From the NCBI GenBank assembly GCA_002733545.1, contig NVVX01000014.1:22040-59517 (forward strand): a stretch of 37,478 nucleotides of DNA. Reading direction: 5' to 3'. The stretch's first letter is position 1; the number at the start of each line of letters is the position of its first letter. The DNA comes from Alkaliphilus sp. GTDB lineage: Bacteria; Bacillota; Clostridia; Peptostreptococcales; NVVX01. A program made the translations under genes and the position numbers. The notes under the pieces are model-generated. The model was not told where the DNA came from. It saw only the letters and a program-made list of their open reading frames with translations, and did no database searches. Below are positions 25,859 to 35,853 of the stretch, in pieces.

Positions 25859-26293
25859 CTACATAGGACTTAGTCCATCTCTTTCAATTTCGCCTACGAC
25901 CAAAAGGTCTAGGTCGATCTTTAATGACTTATCACCCTGTGCGTTCTTGTGACTTGTTTTTGTTATTGTGACTAGATTAAGAACGTCAATCTTAGTTCTT
26001 TGATGTGTGCTTGCAAAGCTTACCGTTATTTTAGGTATTACAAGCTTGTATAACGCAACTCCTTGTCGTTTGCAATGCCTAATTAAGTCATCAAAATCAT
26101 CTCTAAGCAAGCTCATCTTTGCAGATGCTTTATAATTCCCTTCGCCATACCCTCTCGCTTTTTGTCCCTTGCCATAAACTGTCTCCTTCTCAAGTTCATC
26201 GTCGTAACTTATCTCTTGAGCTTCAATTTCGAGTCCTGGTATCTTGATTGAGATGTCTCCCCAATCGTATGCTTTCCCATTTATTACAGCCAT
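25859..26293 (-). CDS. Tail tube protein
   Basis: 144 aa directly after the sheath; YDWGDISIKIPGLEIEAQEISYDDELEKETVYGKGQKARGYGEGNYKASAKMSLL. Confidence 0.8.
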   Translation of the reverse strand: MAVINGKAYDWGDISIKIPGLEIEAQEISYDDELEKETVYGKGQKARGYGEGNYKASAKMSLLRDDFDDLIRHCKRQGVALYKLVIPKITVSFASTHQRTKIDVLNLVTITKTSHKNAQGDKSLKIDLDLLVVGEIERDGLSPM

Positions 26294-26304
26294 TTAACTT
26301 CCTC

Positions 26305-27714
26305 CTAACTTAGCAATGGATTTTCCATCGCCATATCGATTTCGATTTCTCTAAGGTGCCCAATTGGTACATACCTAATTTTCAAATTCAACTTTTCAGT
26401 TCCAAGAATATCCTGCCCTTCAGGAACAATAATTCTTGCTGAAGATATTTCTTTGTCTCTTACCATTTTGTCAGCTGGTACTTGAATAAATTTAGCTATT
26501 GCTTCTAGACTTCCTTCTAGATCATCCATATCCACTTGTGTTTGGATTTGCAAAAGAGCTTCCTTTCTTGTTTCTCTTACAAGCTTATTTGCAACCCTCA
26601 CTCGTTCAGCGTATTTGAAATCTGAACCATCTTGCGACATCATTCTAGCGTTTGTTACAAAGAACCCTTCAAGCCCTACATACTCTCTCAAAGTAAGAAA
26701 CTTGGCTTCGTCTAAAGCTCCAATATGCTCTTCGATTCCCGCTGGCAAAAGTTCTAATATCCCTGCTACTGCAAAAACTCGTGTCTCACCGATGGACTGC
26801 TGTACTTTTGCTCTTGAGTATAAGCCACACGCAATAGAAGCGCAATTTACATCGCGTACAGAACCATCCATCTTCGCGTACAACGCCCTAGCTGTAGCTA
26901 CTTGAATGTATCTCGAAACAATGCCCGCTCTTTCAGTTATGAGACTGCTTGTATATTCTCCTGCCGCCTCATTTGTGTTTATGTTCCTAGCCTCAAGCAC
27001 AAAGAAAATAGGCTTGAAGTGCATACTAAAGAAGTTTTCCGCCTCAACTGCCAATGCCGCCCAAAGCGCTTTAGTTGACTCTCCAACAACGTGAATGTAC
27101 TCAAAGCTAAAACTTGAGTTCTTAATTACATTAAGAGCATTTAAAACGTCTTGGTTGGTCATTTGTGGTGCTGTAGTCAAAAAGCTAATTTTATCTCCTG
27201 TGTTGTATGAGTTTGGCACGTCTATGTCTTCTGTGAATGTTAAAGTAAGTCCAGTTTCAGGAAGTACAAAGCTACCTCCTACTGTGAGAGTTGTCTCTTG
27301 CGAGAAGCTATGCCCTCCGTCAATAGAATATTTAAAAGTTGCTACGTTAAATCCGCCACCTTCAATAAATTCTATTTCTACATGGTAGAAATTGTTTGGG
27401 TTTCCTGTAGCAGTACATATCCCTTTTCCTGTTCCCGTTTTTTCAATAGCTTCAATAGTTCCGTCTGTAGAAGCTTGAACAGGCAAGCAATAAATGCCGT
27501 TTGCTCCTGCTGATACACTGTCCATGCATGAGTCTGCAAGAGGGCTGTTGCCTAACTTTTCCTTTATTTTCTCTGCGTTCATGCTACCTGTAATTGAAAT
27601 TAGATTAGCGCTCACTATAGGTGATACACCTATCTTTACATGCACTCCTTCTCCCTTTATACTTGAAGAACCAAGCCCACCATCTGTAATGTTGATTTTT
27701 ACACCCTTAAGCAT
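26305..27714 (-). CDS. Tail sheath protein (Mu gpL-like)
   Basis: 469 aa; KINITDGGLGSSSIKGEGVHVKIGVSPI N-terminus typical of DUF2586-type sheaths. Confidence 0.82.
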   Translation of the reverse strand: MLKGVKINITDGGLGSSSIKGEGVHVKIGVSPIVSANLISITGSMNAEKIKEKLGNSPLADSCMDSVSAGANGIYCLPVQASTDGTIEAIEKTGTGKGICTATGNPNNFYHVEIEFIEGGGFNVATFKYSIDGGHSFSQETTLTVGGSFVLPETGLTLTFTEDIDVPNSYNTGDKISFLTTAPQMTNQDVLNALNVIKNSSFSFEYIHVVGESTKALWAALAVEAENFFSMHFKPIFFVLEARNINTNEAAGEYTSSLITERAGIVSRYIQVATARALYAKMDGSVRDVNCASIACGLYSRAKVQQSIGETRVFAVAGILELLPAGIEEHIGALDEAKFLTLREYVGLEGFFVTNARMMSQDGSDFKYAERVRVANKLVRETRKEALLQIQTQVDMDDLEGSLEAIAKFIQVPADKMVRDKEISSARIIVPEGQDILGTEKLNLKIRYVPIGHLREIEIDMAMENPLLS

Positions 27715-27911
27715 TATTTTGCCACCTTCCCTCTAAGAGAGGATCCTAGAAAATCCTTAATTGCACTTTCAAATTCTTTCTTTGTTACCATCTTGCCACT
27801 CGACCACCCTTTAAAAGCAGAGGCTCCAACAAAAATAGCTTTGTCAATTTGTTTGTCTTTTGCTAATTTCTCAATACTGATTTGTTCTTCTACTCCTTTT
27901 TTTACTGCCAT
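27714..27911 (-). CDS. Small phage protein (Mu gp38 position)
   Basis: 65 aa ORF overlapping the sheath start. Confidence 0.5.
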   Translation of the reverse strand: MAVKKGVEEQISIEKLAKDKQIDKAIFVGASAFKGWSSGKMVTKKEFESAIKDFLGSSLRGKVAK

Positions 27912-27913
27912 GC

Positions 27914-28396
27914 TTATTCCTCCTCTACGCTTACGTCTTGTAGTTTTTTATATGTGACGTCTCTATAAATCCCACCACGAAAACTTATTAATATTTGAAC
28001 AGCCATCTTACTCCTAAGTATGCTATCTTTTTCATCAACCCATGCAGCACCCTCTACTTCAATGTATATATAGTTGCCCCTTAGGTCTAATAGCCCTCTG
28101 TCTAGCGACTCCATAAATTTTAGAAATATTTCTTCGCATTTGCTAATAGAGTATTCTCCAATGGTTACTGAATAGTAAGCTTGCCTATCAAATGTTTTGG
28201 TTCTTTTCTTTTTTGCAATGCCTTCGTAGTACACTTTTTTTGAATCAGCTCGTTCGAATTTTTCTTTTTCAAAGAGAACTGCCCCTATATGAGAATCTCT
28301 GCAAAGATTCACTTCTTTTTCTGTTGTGCGTATCATTCCTTTAATTCCTGCTTGTACCAATTTCTCTTTTAAATATTCCATACAAAGCCCAATCAT
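27914..28396 (-). CDS. Phage tail terminator-like protein (Mu gp37 position)
   Basis: 160 aa; position before gp38/sheath. Confidence 0.55.
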   Translation of the reverse strand: MIGLCMEYLKEKLVQAGIKGMIRTTEKEVNLCRDSHIGAVLFEKEKFERADSKKVYYEGIAKKKRTKTFDRQAYYSVTIGEYSISKCEEIFLKFMESLDRGLLDLRGNYIYIEVEGAAWVDEKDSILRSKMAVQILISFRGGIYRDVTYKKLQDVSVEEE

Positions 28397-28887
28397 TCTT
28401 CATCACCTGCCACAAGTTCTTCAAGCGTTCTCTTTATCTCTGTCATATCTTTTTCGCTAATGCCGAGAAAAGGACGAGCTGGAATGTTTACGACAACTTT
28501 CTTTTTAGTGATCCAGCGACTGCCTATTTTAAATCTAAGCCCTTTTGAACTTTTAGCCCTAATAGTTCTGCCTTCATCTCCAAACTGATGAGTGGCTGCG
28601 TAGATTTTGTTCGTCCCTACTGCAAACCCGCTGCCGCTTACACTCGTCTTTATGCTCCTTCTAAGAAGAGCAGTAGAAGTCAATGTTTTGCCATTTTCTT
28701 CTTTCGCCCTTATAGAAGGCTCCCACGCTTTTTCGTCTGGATCTTCTTCGTCCTTGAACCTTTGCACCGTAGAAGTTCTTAGAGTTTCACCTAGAGTTAG
28801 GTTAACTCCACGAAGATCAATATTTTTAAGATTAGCAATTTTTTTCATTAAGCCTCTAACATCACCCTCAAGCCTAATCCCAGCCAT
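28393..28887 (-). CDS. Phage virion morphogenesis protein (Mu gpG-like)
   Basis: RFKDEEDPDEKAWEPSIRAKEENGKTLTSTALLRRSIKTSVSGSGFAVGTNKIYAATHQFG; start set at MAGIRLEG (SD AAGGGATG). Confidence 0.88.
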   Translation of the reverse strand: MAGIRLEGDVRGLMKKIANLKNIDLRGVNLTLGETLRTSTVQRFKDEEDPDEKAWEPSIRAKEENGKTLTSTALLRRSIKTSVSGSGFAVGTNKIYAATHQFGDEGRTIRAKSSKGLRFKIGSRWITKKKVVVNIPARPFLGISEKDMTEIKRTLEELVAGDEE

Positions 28888-28891
28888 ATTC

Positions 28892-29338
28892 TCACATCCC
28901 TTTAAGAGAATCTCTGCCAAATATCCGTTCGTTTGATTTCATATTGAAGCCTGTATTCGCTCTTTTTTCTACCTTCTTTACTCCTATATCAACAACACCT
29001 TTGGCTATGTTCTCAAGAAATCTAACCGCTGCTTTATACCTTGTAAGATGATTCGACTCTCTTTCTCCTCCTTCCATGCCAGTTCTTGAAAAGAGATTGT
29101 AGAGGGCTATGTCTTTTGAAAACTTATTTATAACTTTCGGGATAGCAGCCAGGGGAGTAGGATACCTTTTTGCCAGGTATCCATCTATTTCTCCATCCGC
29201 ATCCTCAATTGCTGCTTCAACGAGTGGTAGCAATTTTGCCTCTCGTTCGGCTACATTTTCGATAAACACATCGCCAATAATTATATTCATAGCATCGCCC
29301 TTAATCATTTCCATAACTTCTTGAGTTGTGCTATACAT
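28892..29338 (-). CDS. Mu gp36-like protein (DUF1320-type)
   Basis: ADGEIDGYLAKRYPTPLAAIPKVINKFSKDIALYNLFSR. Confidence 0.85.
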   Translation of the reverse strand: MYSTTQEVMEMIKGDAMNIIIGDVFIENVAEREAKLLPLVEAAIEDADGEIDGYLAKRYPTPLAAIPKVINKFSKDIALYNLFSRTGMEGGERESNHLTRYKAAVRFLENIAKGVVDIGVKKVEKRANTGFNMKSNERIFGRDSLKGM

Positions 29339-29347
29339 TCAAATCAC

Positions 29348-30235
29348 CTACACTACTTCGCCAGTAGATCCAAAAGCCATCTGCCAAAATCCATAGCCTG
29401 CGTTGGCTCTTGCATGAACTCCATAAAGAAATTGTTTTCTCATAAACACGTTCTCACTTTGATCACTGATAAGTGCATCAAATTTTGGGGCTTTTCTCTC
29501 TTGAAAAATCAGAGGCTTTAGTGCCTTTGTTGTGCAAAGCAAATACCAAGCATTGTCATTGCCAGCCAGTTCAGGAACGGCTAAGAAGTCAGCTGTGCCT
29601 TTTAAAATATTGCTTGACCCACTTCTCATGTCAGCAAGAAGAATTTCTCTTGCCTTTGATTCATTTGCTGGCGCAACCACCAATAAGTTAGGAACCAAGT
29701 TTAAGCTGTTGCCGCTTGTATCTTTTAGCGTCATTATCGCGCTTCTTGCTGCTTCGTAGCTTTCGTGCGAAAGCTTCTTGTTGCCTAAATTACTAATAGT
29801 TGCTTTGCCAATTTTATGAGCATCTGAAAAGAATGGTTTCCCATCATAGCACTTTAAAATAAATCCTTCTTTTAGCAGCTTGAAGACCAAGGTGTCAGGA
29901 AAGGCTTTCGTGCTTTGAGCAATGTCCTGTATAACAGGATTATAAACCCCTAACTTGTCGTCTTCTATGTCGTTTCTGTCAACCCCAACTGTAAGCTCAA
30001 AATCTTTGTTCTTGATTGTGTAGTCAGATGCAGCTAAGTTTTGTATCTCTCTATCTCCAACCCATTCCCTCATTCTCGGAAGCTTTCCTAGCCACTTATA
30101 GTTTTCCTCACCTGTTTCGCTCGGCACTCTCGTAGCTACTTTGTCCCAAAGAGTTGTTGTTTCTGTAAATACTTTATTGAAAATAGTCTTAAACCCTGTT
30201 GAAATCCCTTGTATTGCTTGCTGATTTACTAACAT
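29348..30235 (-). CDS. Mu-like major head subunit gpT
   Basis: LVNQQAIQGISTGFKTIFNKVF...KWLGKLPRMREWVGDREIQNLAASDYTIKNKDFELTVGVDRNDIEDDKLG. Confidence 0.93.
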   Translation of the reverse strand: MLVNQQAIQGISTGFKTIFNKVFTETTTLWDKVATRVPSETGEENYKWLGKLPRMREWVGDREIQNLAASDYTIKNKDFELTVGVDRNDIEDDKLGVYNPVIQDIAQSTKAFPDTLVFKLLKEGFILKCYDGKPFFSDAHKIGKATISNLGNKKLSHESYEAARSAIMTLKDTSGNSLNLVPNLLVVAPANESKAREILLADMRSGSSNILKGTADFLAVPELAGNDNAWYLLCTTKALKPLIFQERKAPKFDALISDQSENVFMRKQFLYGVHARANAGYGFWQMAFGSTGEVV

Positions 30236-30252
30236 ATCTCATTCAACCTCCC

Positions 30253-30651
30253 CTAAATAATTTCGACAATCACTTGACTGTCGTCTATTCTAATTACTTT
30301 ACCTGCCTTTGACGTTCCAGTGGCAAGCATGCACACCGTCTCGTCATCCAAAACAAAGCATTCCTTAAGCAAGTCGCCTCCCGTTACTGGGTTTGTAGTA
30401 TCATTGTTATACTTGAATATCCCACGTCTAACTTTGATGTTCTTCTCTGCATTAACTCCGCCAGTATTGTCGACAAACTCTTCTGCCCTCCCTGCCGAGA
30501 TTAAGTCTAACGCCGTTTTTCCTTGAACAGCAAAGCCAGCTTCAAGCATTACAATTCCACCTTCATAAATTTTTGTATTTGCCTTCACTGGCAAAATTAA
30601 CGTTCTTCCTTCTGCAATTTCAACTGTATTTCTTCCTGTCGTTAATGCCAT
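30253..30651 (-). CDS. Capsid decoration-like protein (Mu gp35 position)
   Basis: 132 aa beta-rich ORF between protease and major head genes. Confidence 0.65.
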   Translation of the reverse strand: MALTTGRNTVEIAEGRTLILPVKANTKIYEGGIVMLEAGFAVQGKTALDLISAGRAEEFVDNTGGVNAEKNIKVRRGIFKYNNDTTNPVTGGDLLKECFVLDDETVCMLATGTSKAGKVIRIDDSQVIVEII

Positions 30652-31674
30652 CTACTTCACTTCCTTTCCATATTTTTCAATGTCTTCGCTGTTTACTCCT
30701 AGCATCTTGCACACTCTAATTGTTGTTTCATCGTCTTTTTTCTGAGTCGTCTTGCCGCCGAAACTAATTTCACCCATAGGGACAACTTCTGGGGCTTTTT
30801 CAATAAACTTCTCAAATCCTGCAGGGTCTTTTAACGCATACTCTATAGCCCATTCTTTTTGCGTAGCTGTAATTTTTCCAGCCTTCATGGCTCTTGTGAC
30901 TAGCTCTTCTCCGTCCTTTTTGTCTAATCTTTCTTTAAGTTTATCAAACTCACTTGCTGGCACAAACCCAGCGGGGTTTTTTAAAGCCATAATTGACGAT
31001 GTAACATCTTCTGTTTTTGAAGTTTCGTCCAGTCCCAAAAGTCCTAAAACAGTCTTGTTCGCTACAATTTCTTCTCCTGTCCCCTCAGCTTTTTTATTAA
31101 TAATTTCTTTTAATGCTTCTACGATTTGCTCTTCTGTCGCATCTTCTTGCAATCCTAAAAGTGCCGCAATTTTTTTTGAATCCATTTCATTTCCTCCTTC
31201 ATTTTTATATTCTTCAAGGTCTACTTCTTCCGAAATATCCTTATTTATAATTGGATACATGTTGTTTATAGCTGGTGTGTTGGTGAGGGCTACCGAGTGA
31301 AGCACCACAGCCCGCGAATCTGATTTTCTCGTTAGCACAACAGGAGATAGGTATCTATACTCTTTATTTTCGAGGTACTCCTGCGCCTTCTTGGTCCATT
31401 CAACTTTAGCAATAATTGCTCCGTCTTCCATCTTAATATCTTTTATCCACCCCCCAGCAGGAGCTTCAACATTCTCTAGTGTTTGATGCTCATAGTCAAC
31501 TACAACGTCAAGTCCTCTTTTTTCAAAAGTATCCTTCATTTGTTTAAAGCTTTCTGCATCAACTATAAAGTCGCCCTTTAATGATGTTACGTTCCCCACA
31601 GGTAGAATTTTTACTTCCCCTGGTACTCCTTTCACTTCTATAGAATTTGCTATAATTCTGTGCCCGTTTTTCAT
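30652..31674 (-). CDS. Mu-like phage head protease (gpI)
   Basis: VVDYEHQTLENVEAPAGGWIKDIKMEDGAIIAKVEWTKKAQEYLENKEYRYLSPVVL; TNTPAINNM. Confidence 0.9.
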   Translation of the reverse strand: MKNGHRIIANSIEVKGVPGEVKILPVGNVTSLKGDFIVDAESFKQMKDTFEKRGLDVVVDYEHQTLENVEAPAGGWIKDIKMEDGAIIAKVEWTKKAQEYLENKEYRYLSPVVLTRKSDSRAVVLHSVALTNTPAINNMYPIINKDISEEVDLEEYKNEGGNEMDSKKIAALLGLQEDATEEQIVEALKEIINKKAEGTGEEIVANKTVLGLLGLDETSKTEDVTSSIMALKNPAGFVPASEFDKLKERLDKKDGEELVTRAMKAGKITATQKEWAIEYALKDPAGFEKFIEKAPEVVPMGEISFGGKTTQKKDDETTIRVCKMLGVNSEDIEKYGKEVK

Positions 31675-31723
31675 CTGTTTGTTTTTTCACCTCCTGCTGC
31701 CATGTTAGTCTTTTAAAATGACC

Positions 31724-31745
31724 GCGTTATCGCGCGCGATAACGC
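31724..31745. repeat. 22-bp perfect palindrome GCGTTATCGCGCGCGATAACGC
   Basis: GCGTTATCGCG + CGCGATAACGC are exact reverse complements; lies in the 129-bp gap between the gpI and gpF-like genes. Confidence 0.95.
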
Positions 31746-31803
31746 ATGTTGTAGCCTTAAATCATGCCTTTTGCTACCTAAACTACTTAGAAACTGTTTA
31801 GGC

Positions 31804-32526
31804 TTATTTAAGCTCCCTCCTTTCAAACGCTTTTTTTAGCGTTTCAGGGTAACCTTTTAAGTCAGGTTTAAAAGAAATCTTAGCGGGGTTCGTTCTGAAA
31901 TTACGATCTGGAAGTATATTCACGAAAGTTCCCTCCACCACACCTGCTCCCGGCATTCCTTCTTCAACTTTTATATTTCGTTGTTTGACTTGTCTTTCTG
32001 ACAGTGTCACAACTCCACATCTACACTTAAAGCCATTTGGTGGATACCACACATCCCAAACAGGATCATCTGCTCTATATACTTTTTGATCCATCGCCCT
32101 ATGTGTAAGTCTCGTTTTTCTGTCATCGACCGCATCGTACATCCAGAAAGGTCTCAGCTTAACAACTGTTGGGTCTGTTATTTGTTTGTAATGCCCTACC
32201 GAATAGGCAGTTTGCGCATTGGTTCTAAAAATGTTATCAGCTTGAAAATTAGTAATTCCAGTATAGCCTTTTTCGTCAAGAAACTTATTCATATCTTTTT
32301 TGAATTGCTCCATAGTCGTTCCCTCTTCAATCGCTGTTAAAAGTGCTCCGTGAAATTTGTTTAGTACTTGTACTTGGCTGTAGCCCGAAACTGTAAATGC
32401 TGATGCTCTATATTTTTCAGCGAGCGAATAAAACTCTTTAGGGCTTACAGGAAGCTTTTCGCCAAAATATTCTATAGCTTCCTCAAATTTTAGCGGGCTT
32501 CTAAGGAGCTTAATCAGATCTTTCAT
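31804..32526 (-). CDS. Mu gpF-like minor head/head morphogenesis protein
   Basis: RAMDQKVYRADDPVWDVWYPPNGFKCRCGVVTLSERQV. Confidence 0.92.
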   Translation of the reverse strand: MKDLIKLLRSPLKFEEAIEYFGEKLPVSPKEFYSLAEKYRASAFTVSGYSQVQVLNKFHGALLTAIEEGTTMEQFKKDMNKFLDEKGYTGITNFQADNIFRTNAQTAYSVGHYKQITDPTVVKLRPFWMYDAVDDRKTRLTHRAMDQKVYRADDPVWDVWYPPNGFKCRCGVVTLSERQVKQRNIKVEEGMPGAGVVEGTFVNILPDRNFRTNPAKISFKPDLKGYPETLKKAFERRELK

Positions 32527-34075
32527 TTTCCTTCATCCTCCCAAAAATATCCGCATAAAACATTACCTTGTGAAGCAACTCTTCAAGTTTTTCGTTGTCC
32601 ATCTCTTCGTACAACTTCAGCACTGATTCATCTGTCTTAAATACTTCTTTAATTTCTTCTAGCGATTTGGCTGAATTTACAAGCTTTAGTACTGGATCGA
32701 AGCTCTGTCTAAACATCTGTGCACTTTTCTCTATTGAGTGTTCTATTATCTCGCTTACTTTTTCTTGTTGATTATTGTGATTTTCTCCACTTTCTTTGCT
32801 CGCATCGTCTTTTAATACCTTCATGCTTTGTCTATTTCTCTCTCTTTCAGGGGCAACTACTTCCTCATTAGCCTCTGGCTTTGGAACTCCAAACTTTTTG
32901 TATATATGCGAAGATGCTATTCTAAGACCTATCTTATTTACGAGTATGTCATATATCTCTACCGTTTCTTTTAGGTCTCCTGCTTCTTCGCTGTCAAATC
33001 TTAGATACGGTATTCTTTTGTTCTCTCCAAAGTTAAAGAGCACAAGCGGTCTTATAAGATCTCTTCTCACAGTAGCTGCTAACGCTTTGCAGTCTGCCAT
33101 AGTTAAATCATGCCTTACTTCATTGTGCGTTTTACTTTGTGCAAAAGACCCTCCACCGCTGTCTGAAGTCAATGTTTGCCCCAACAGCGCTTTCGACATT
33201 TGTTCGTCGCAGAACCTCGCAAGAGATTCGTATACATTGATTGAAGTTGTTTTAGCACTTTCTTTAAACTCGATTTCTGTGTTGTCAGGTATTATCCCCG
33301 CCGCATCTGTGCCAAGCATTACGAGCGCCTTCATTAGCGCTTCTTTGTCTTCTTCTGATGCGGAAGGATTGTACTTGCCAAGTCTAAGCGGCATTCCAAA
33401 GACTTCACAAAAGGCAACCCAATCCTTGACGTCATAATTTTTGAACAAATACATCCATGCTACTACTCTCAGTGTGCCTGCACGAGAAGGATGCCCTGAG
33501 CGTGCCTTATACCTATGAACAATGAACTTATTCTCTGGAACTATAATTCCATTTGGAAACTCTTCAGTCATTACTTTGAAAATGTCATTTTCGTCCCAAA
33601 AGAACTTTTTCTGATGCCTCCACTTAACGTCCTTAATGGTGTGTTTGTCATTTTCATTTTCCCAAATAATTTCACTTGTAGCTATTCCTTTCCCAACTGC
33701 ATCTAGTAGGTCTAAGAACATGTCCTCCATTGATTCAATGCTTTCAATTTCTTCTTTAACAAATTCAGCAATCTTTTTGTCGTACTCGTCATCTGAAAAA
33801 GGAATAACTTCAAAGTCAAGCCCAGTAACTGCGTTTTTCCGAGTTTGAAGTTGTGAAAAAAGATGCGGATCTTTCTCTTCCATTTCTTCAAAGAGTTCCA
33901 TTTGTCTTAGCACGTCTCCCGAATCAGCTTCTCTAAAAATTTGTGCAAGCCTTGTAGGAGTCAACCCGTTTGATGGATAAGTAGAATATTTATCCTGTAT
34001 TTGTACTGCTGCAATTTCTCCCACAATTGGTTTTTTGAATTTGTTTTGAATATAGCTAAGTGCTCTTTTAATCAA
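32510..34075 (-). CDS. Mu gp29-like portal protein (DUF935-type)
   Basis: GLTPTRLAQIFREADSGDVLRQMELFEEMEEKDPHLFSQLQTRKNAVTGLDFEVIP. Confidence 0.92.
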   Translation of the reverse strand: MIKRALSYIQNKFKKPIVGEIAAVQIQDKYSTYPSNGLTPTRLAQIFREADSGDVLRQMELFEEMEEKDPHLFSQLQTRKNAVTGLDFEVIPFSDDEYDKKIAEFVKEEIESIESMEDMFLDLLDAVGKGIATSEIIWENENDKHTIKDVKWRHQKKFFWDENDIFKVMTEEFPNGIIVPENKFIVHRYKARSGHPSRAGTLRVVAWMYLFKNYDVKDWVAFCEVFGMPLRLGKYNPSASEEDKEALMKALVMLGTDAAGIIPDNTEIEFKESAKTTSINVYESLARFCDEQMSKALLGQTLTSDSGGGSFAQSKTHNEVRHDLTMADCKALAATVRRDLIRPLVLFNFGENKRIPYLRFDSEEAGDLKETVEIYDILVNKIGLRIASSHIYKKFGVPKPEANEEVVAPERERNRQSMKVLKDDASKESGENHNNQQEKVSEIIEHSIEKSAQMFRQSFDPVLKLVNSAKSLEEIKEVFKTDESVLKLYEEMDNEKLEELLHKVMFYADIFGRMKENERSD

Positions 34076-34086
34076 ATACTCGCCTC

Positions 34087-35853
34087 CTAGTAAGCTCCTT
34101 TTTTAAACTTCAGCGTTCTTGATATAACTGATTTGTACTCTACTTTTGTGCTACCCTTTATGTCAAGTGCAAGTCTTACAGCCATTTCGAGTCCATCGGG
34201 AGCATCGTCATTTCTTCCCATCGGGTACTCTTTCATTTGCTGGAGAAGTGTTTTATGCTTTTCATTGAACTTGATGTACCCATTTTTTATCATTGGTTGT
34301 AGTGATCTAATTCTTAAGTCTTTGTTTTGTCTGCTTATAATCTCTTCAATGGGCATATATTCTCCAGCTTCAACTGAACGTTTTGCCATAACCTCTTTGA
34401 AAAAATATTGAAACTGTACCGACTCTACTCCGAACCTATGCAAGGGTTTCTTGTATTCTCGCTTTAGCCTTTTTGAGGTTTCAATTGCATCTGTTATGAT
34501 TGCATCCGGTTTTCTTTTCTCCACCGAAGCAACGAGTATATACATGTATCCTGATTTCATGTCTTTTGCAAGCACTATAATAGAAGACATGTCGCTTTTT
34601 TTGTTTTTCCCAAGCGAGGGATCGTTTGCGCCAATGAAGATAAATCTGCTATCTGAAAAATCAATCTCGCCGTCTTGATAAAAGTCAAACCATTCTTCAT
34701 TGAATGTGCATGAGTCTGGGTCGATTGGATCGTTTTGAATCTCACTGTTAAAAGATGACTCTCCTTCTGAAATTTTCATGACCATTAGTCTGTAGTATGA
34801 ATTTTTCTCTTCCCACAAAACCTCCGTACCTCTTGTCATTTCTTCTTCGTTACTTCTAAAAAATTCCAAGGCATCTTCTTTCCTGCTGCCATTCTCTAGA
34901 TTGGTAAATATATCTTCCCACACTTGCCACAAAGCACTTTCTTCAGCAAAGCTGATTACTCCTCTGTATTTTTTACTGTCGTATTCTGGATTAGAAAGAA
35001 CTTTTGATAGAAGACTATCGTAGTGAAGTATTGTCCCTATATATACTATGTCCGTGTAGCCATCGCCCGCTTTTGAAACTGCTTTTTTAAACCAATTATC
35101 AAGTTTTCTTCTTTGCTCTGGCGTGTTCACGTTTTCATCGTTCTCAACGTCATCAAGCACGATTAAATCAGGTCTCCAATTTCTGTGCCTCCTACCCCTT
35201 ATCTTTTTCCCTGACCCAATAGCTTGAATTTTTATATCTGTCGAAGTAAGTATTACGCTGCTTTTCCAAACCTTTTTCCCTTTCAGTATTCCAAAGTCGT
35301 CCTTTATCGCTTCGTTTTCTTCAAGTTCCATTTTTATATCTTCGAGAAACCCCTCTGCTTGATCGGAGCTGTCCGATAGGATAATGGCATAATGCTTGTA
35401 CTCGTACATTATGGCGTGCAATGTGTCTTTGAAGGTAAAGTTTGTTGATTTTGCGTGCCCTCTAGGTGCTGCAACCACTTTTCTACACCCATTGCTACTT
35501 GCGATTTTTTCTTTGTCTCCTAGTGGGTTTAGCCCCTTCATAACACCTTTGCTCCAAATATCATCTAGCTCTGCATGGAAAGCTGGCGATTCTCTTATGA
35601 AGTATTTTGGAAGGTATGCTCTTCCAAAATATGCAAGGTCTATTGCCCCAAGCCTTTTTCTAAGTCCTTTTCTTCCTATAAGAGGAGCTCCTTTTTTGTG
35701 TTCTCTTATTAATTGTTTTCTTATTTTTTTGTGATTTTTGCCTCTGCTCACGTATTGCATGAATAGCTTTTTTTGAAACTCTAAATCTTCTTTTGCTTCG
35801 ATGTCTTCGTCTTCGTTTTTGAGTTTCCCTATGTAGTCGTCTAGTCTATTCAA
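34087..35853 (-). CDS. Terminase large subunit (Mu gp28 analogue)
   Basis: KVVAAPRGHAKSTNFTFKDTLHAIMYEYKHYAIILSDSSDQAEGFLEDI; RPDLIVLDDVENDENV (Walker B). Confidence 0.9.
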   Translation of the reverse strand: MNRLDDYIGKLKNEDEDIEAKEDLEFQKKLFMQYVSRGKNHKKIRKQLIREHKKGAPLIGRKGLRKRLGAIDLAYFGRAYLPKYFIRESPAFHAELDDIWSKGVMKGLNPLGDKEKIASSNGCRKVVAAPRGHAKSTNFTFKDTLHAIMYEYKHYAIILSDSSDQAEGFLEDIKMELEENEAIKDDFGILKGKKVWKSSVILTSTDIKIQAIGSGKKIRGRRHRNWRPDLIVLDDVENDENVNTPEQRRKLDNWFKKAVSKAGDGYTDIVYIGTILHYDSLLSKVLSNPEYDSKKYRGVISFAEESALWQVWEDIFTNLENGSRKEDALEFFRSNEEEMTRGTEVLWEEKNSYYRLMVMKISEGESSFNSEIQNDPIDPDSCTFNEEWFDFYQDGEIDFSDSRFIFIGANDPSLGKNKKSDMSSIIVLAKDMKSGYMYILVASVEKRKPDAIITDAIETSKRLKREYKKPLHRFGVESVQFQYFFKEVMAKRSVEAGEYMPIEEIISRQNKDLRIRSLQPMIKNGYIKFNEKHKTLLQQMKEYPMGRNDDAPDGLEMAVRLALDIKGSTKVEYKSVISRTLKFKKGAY

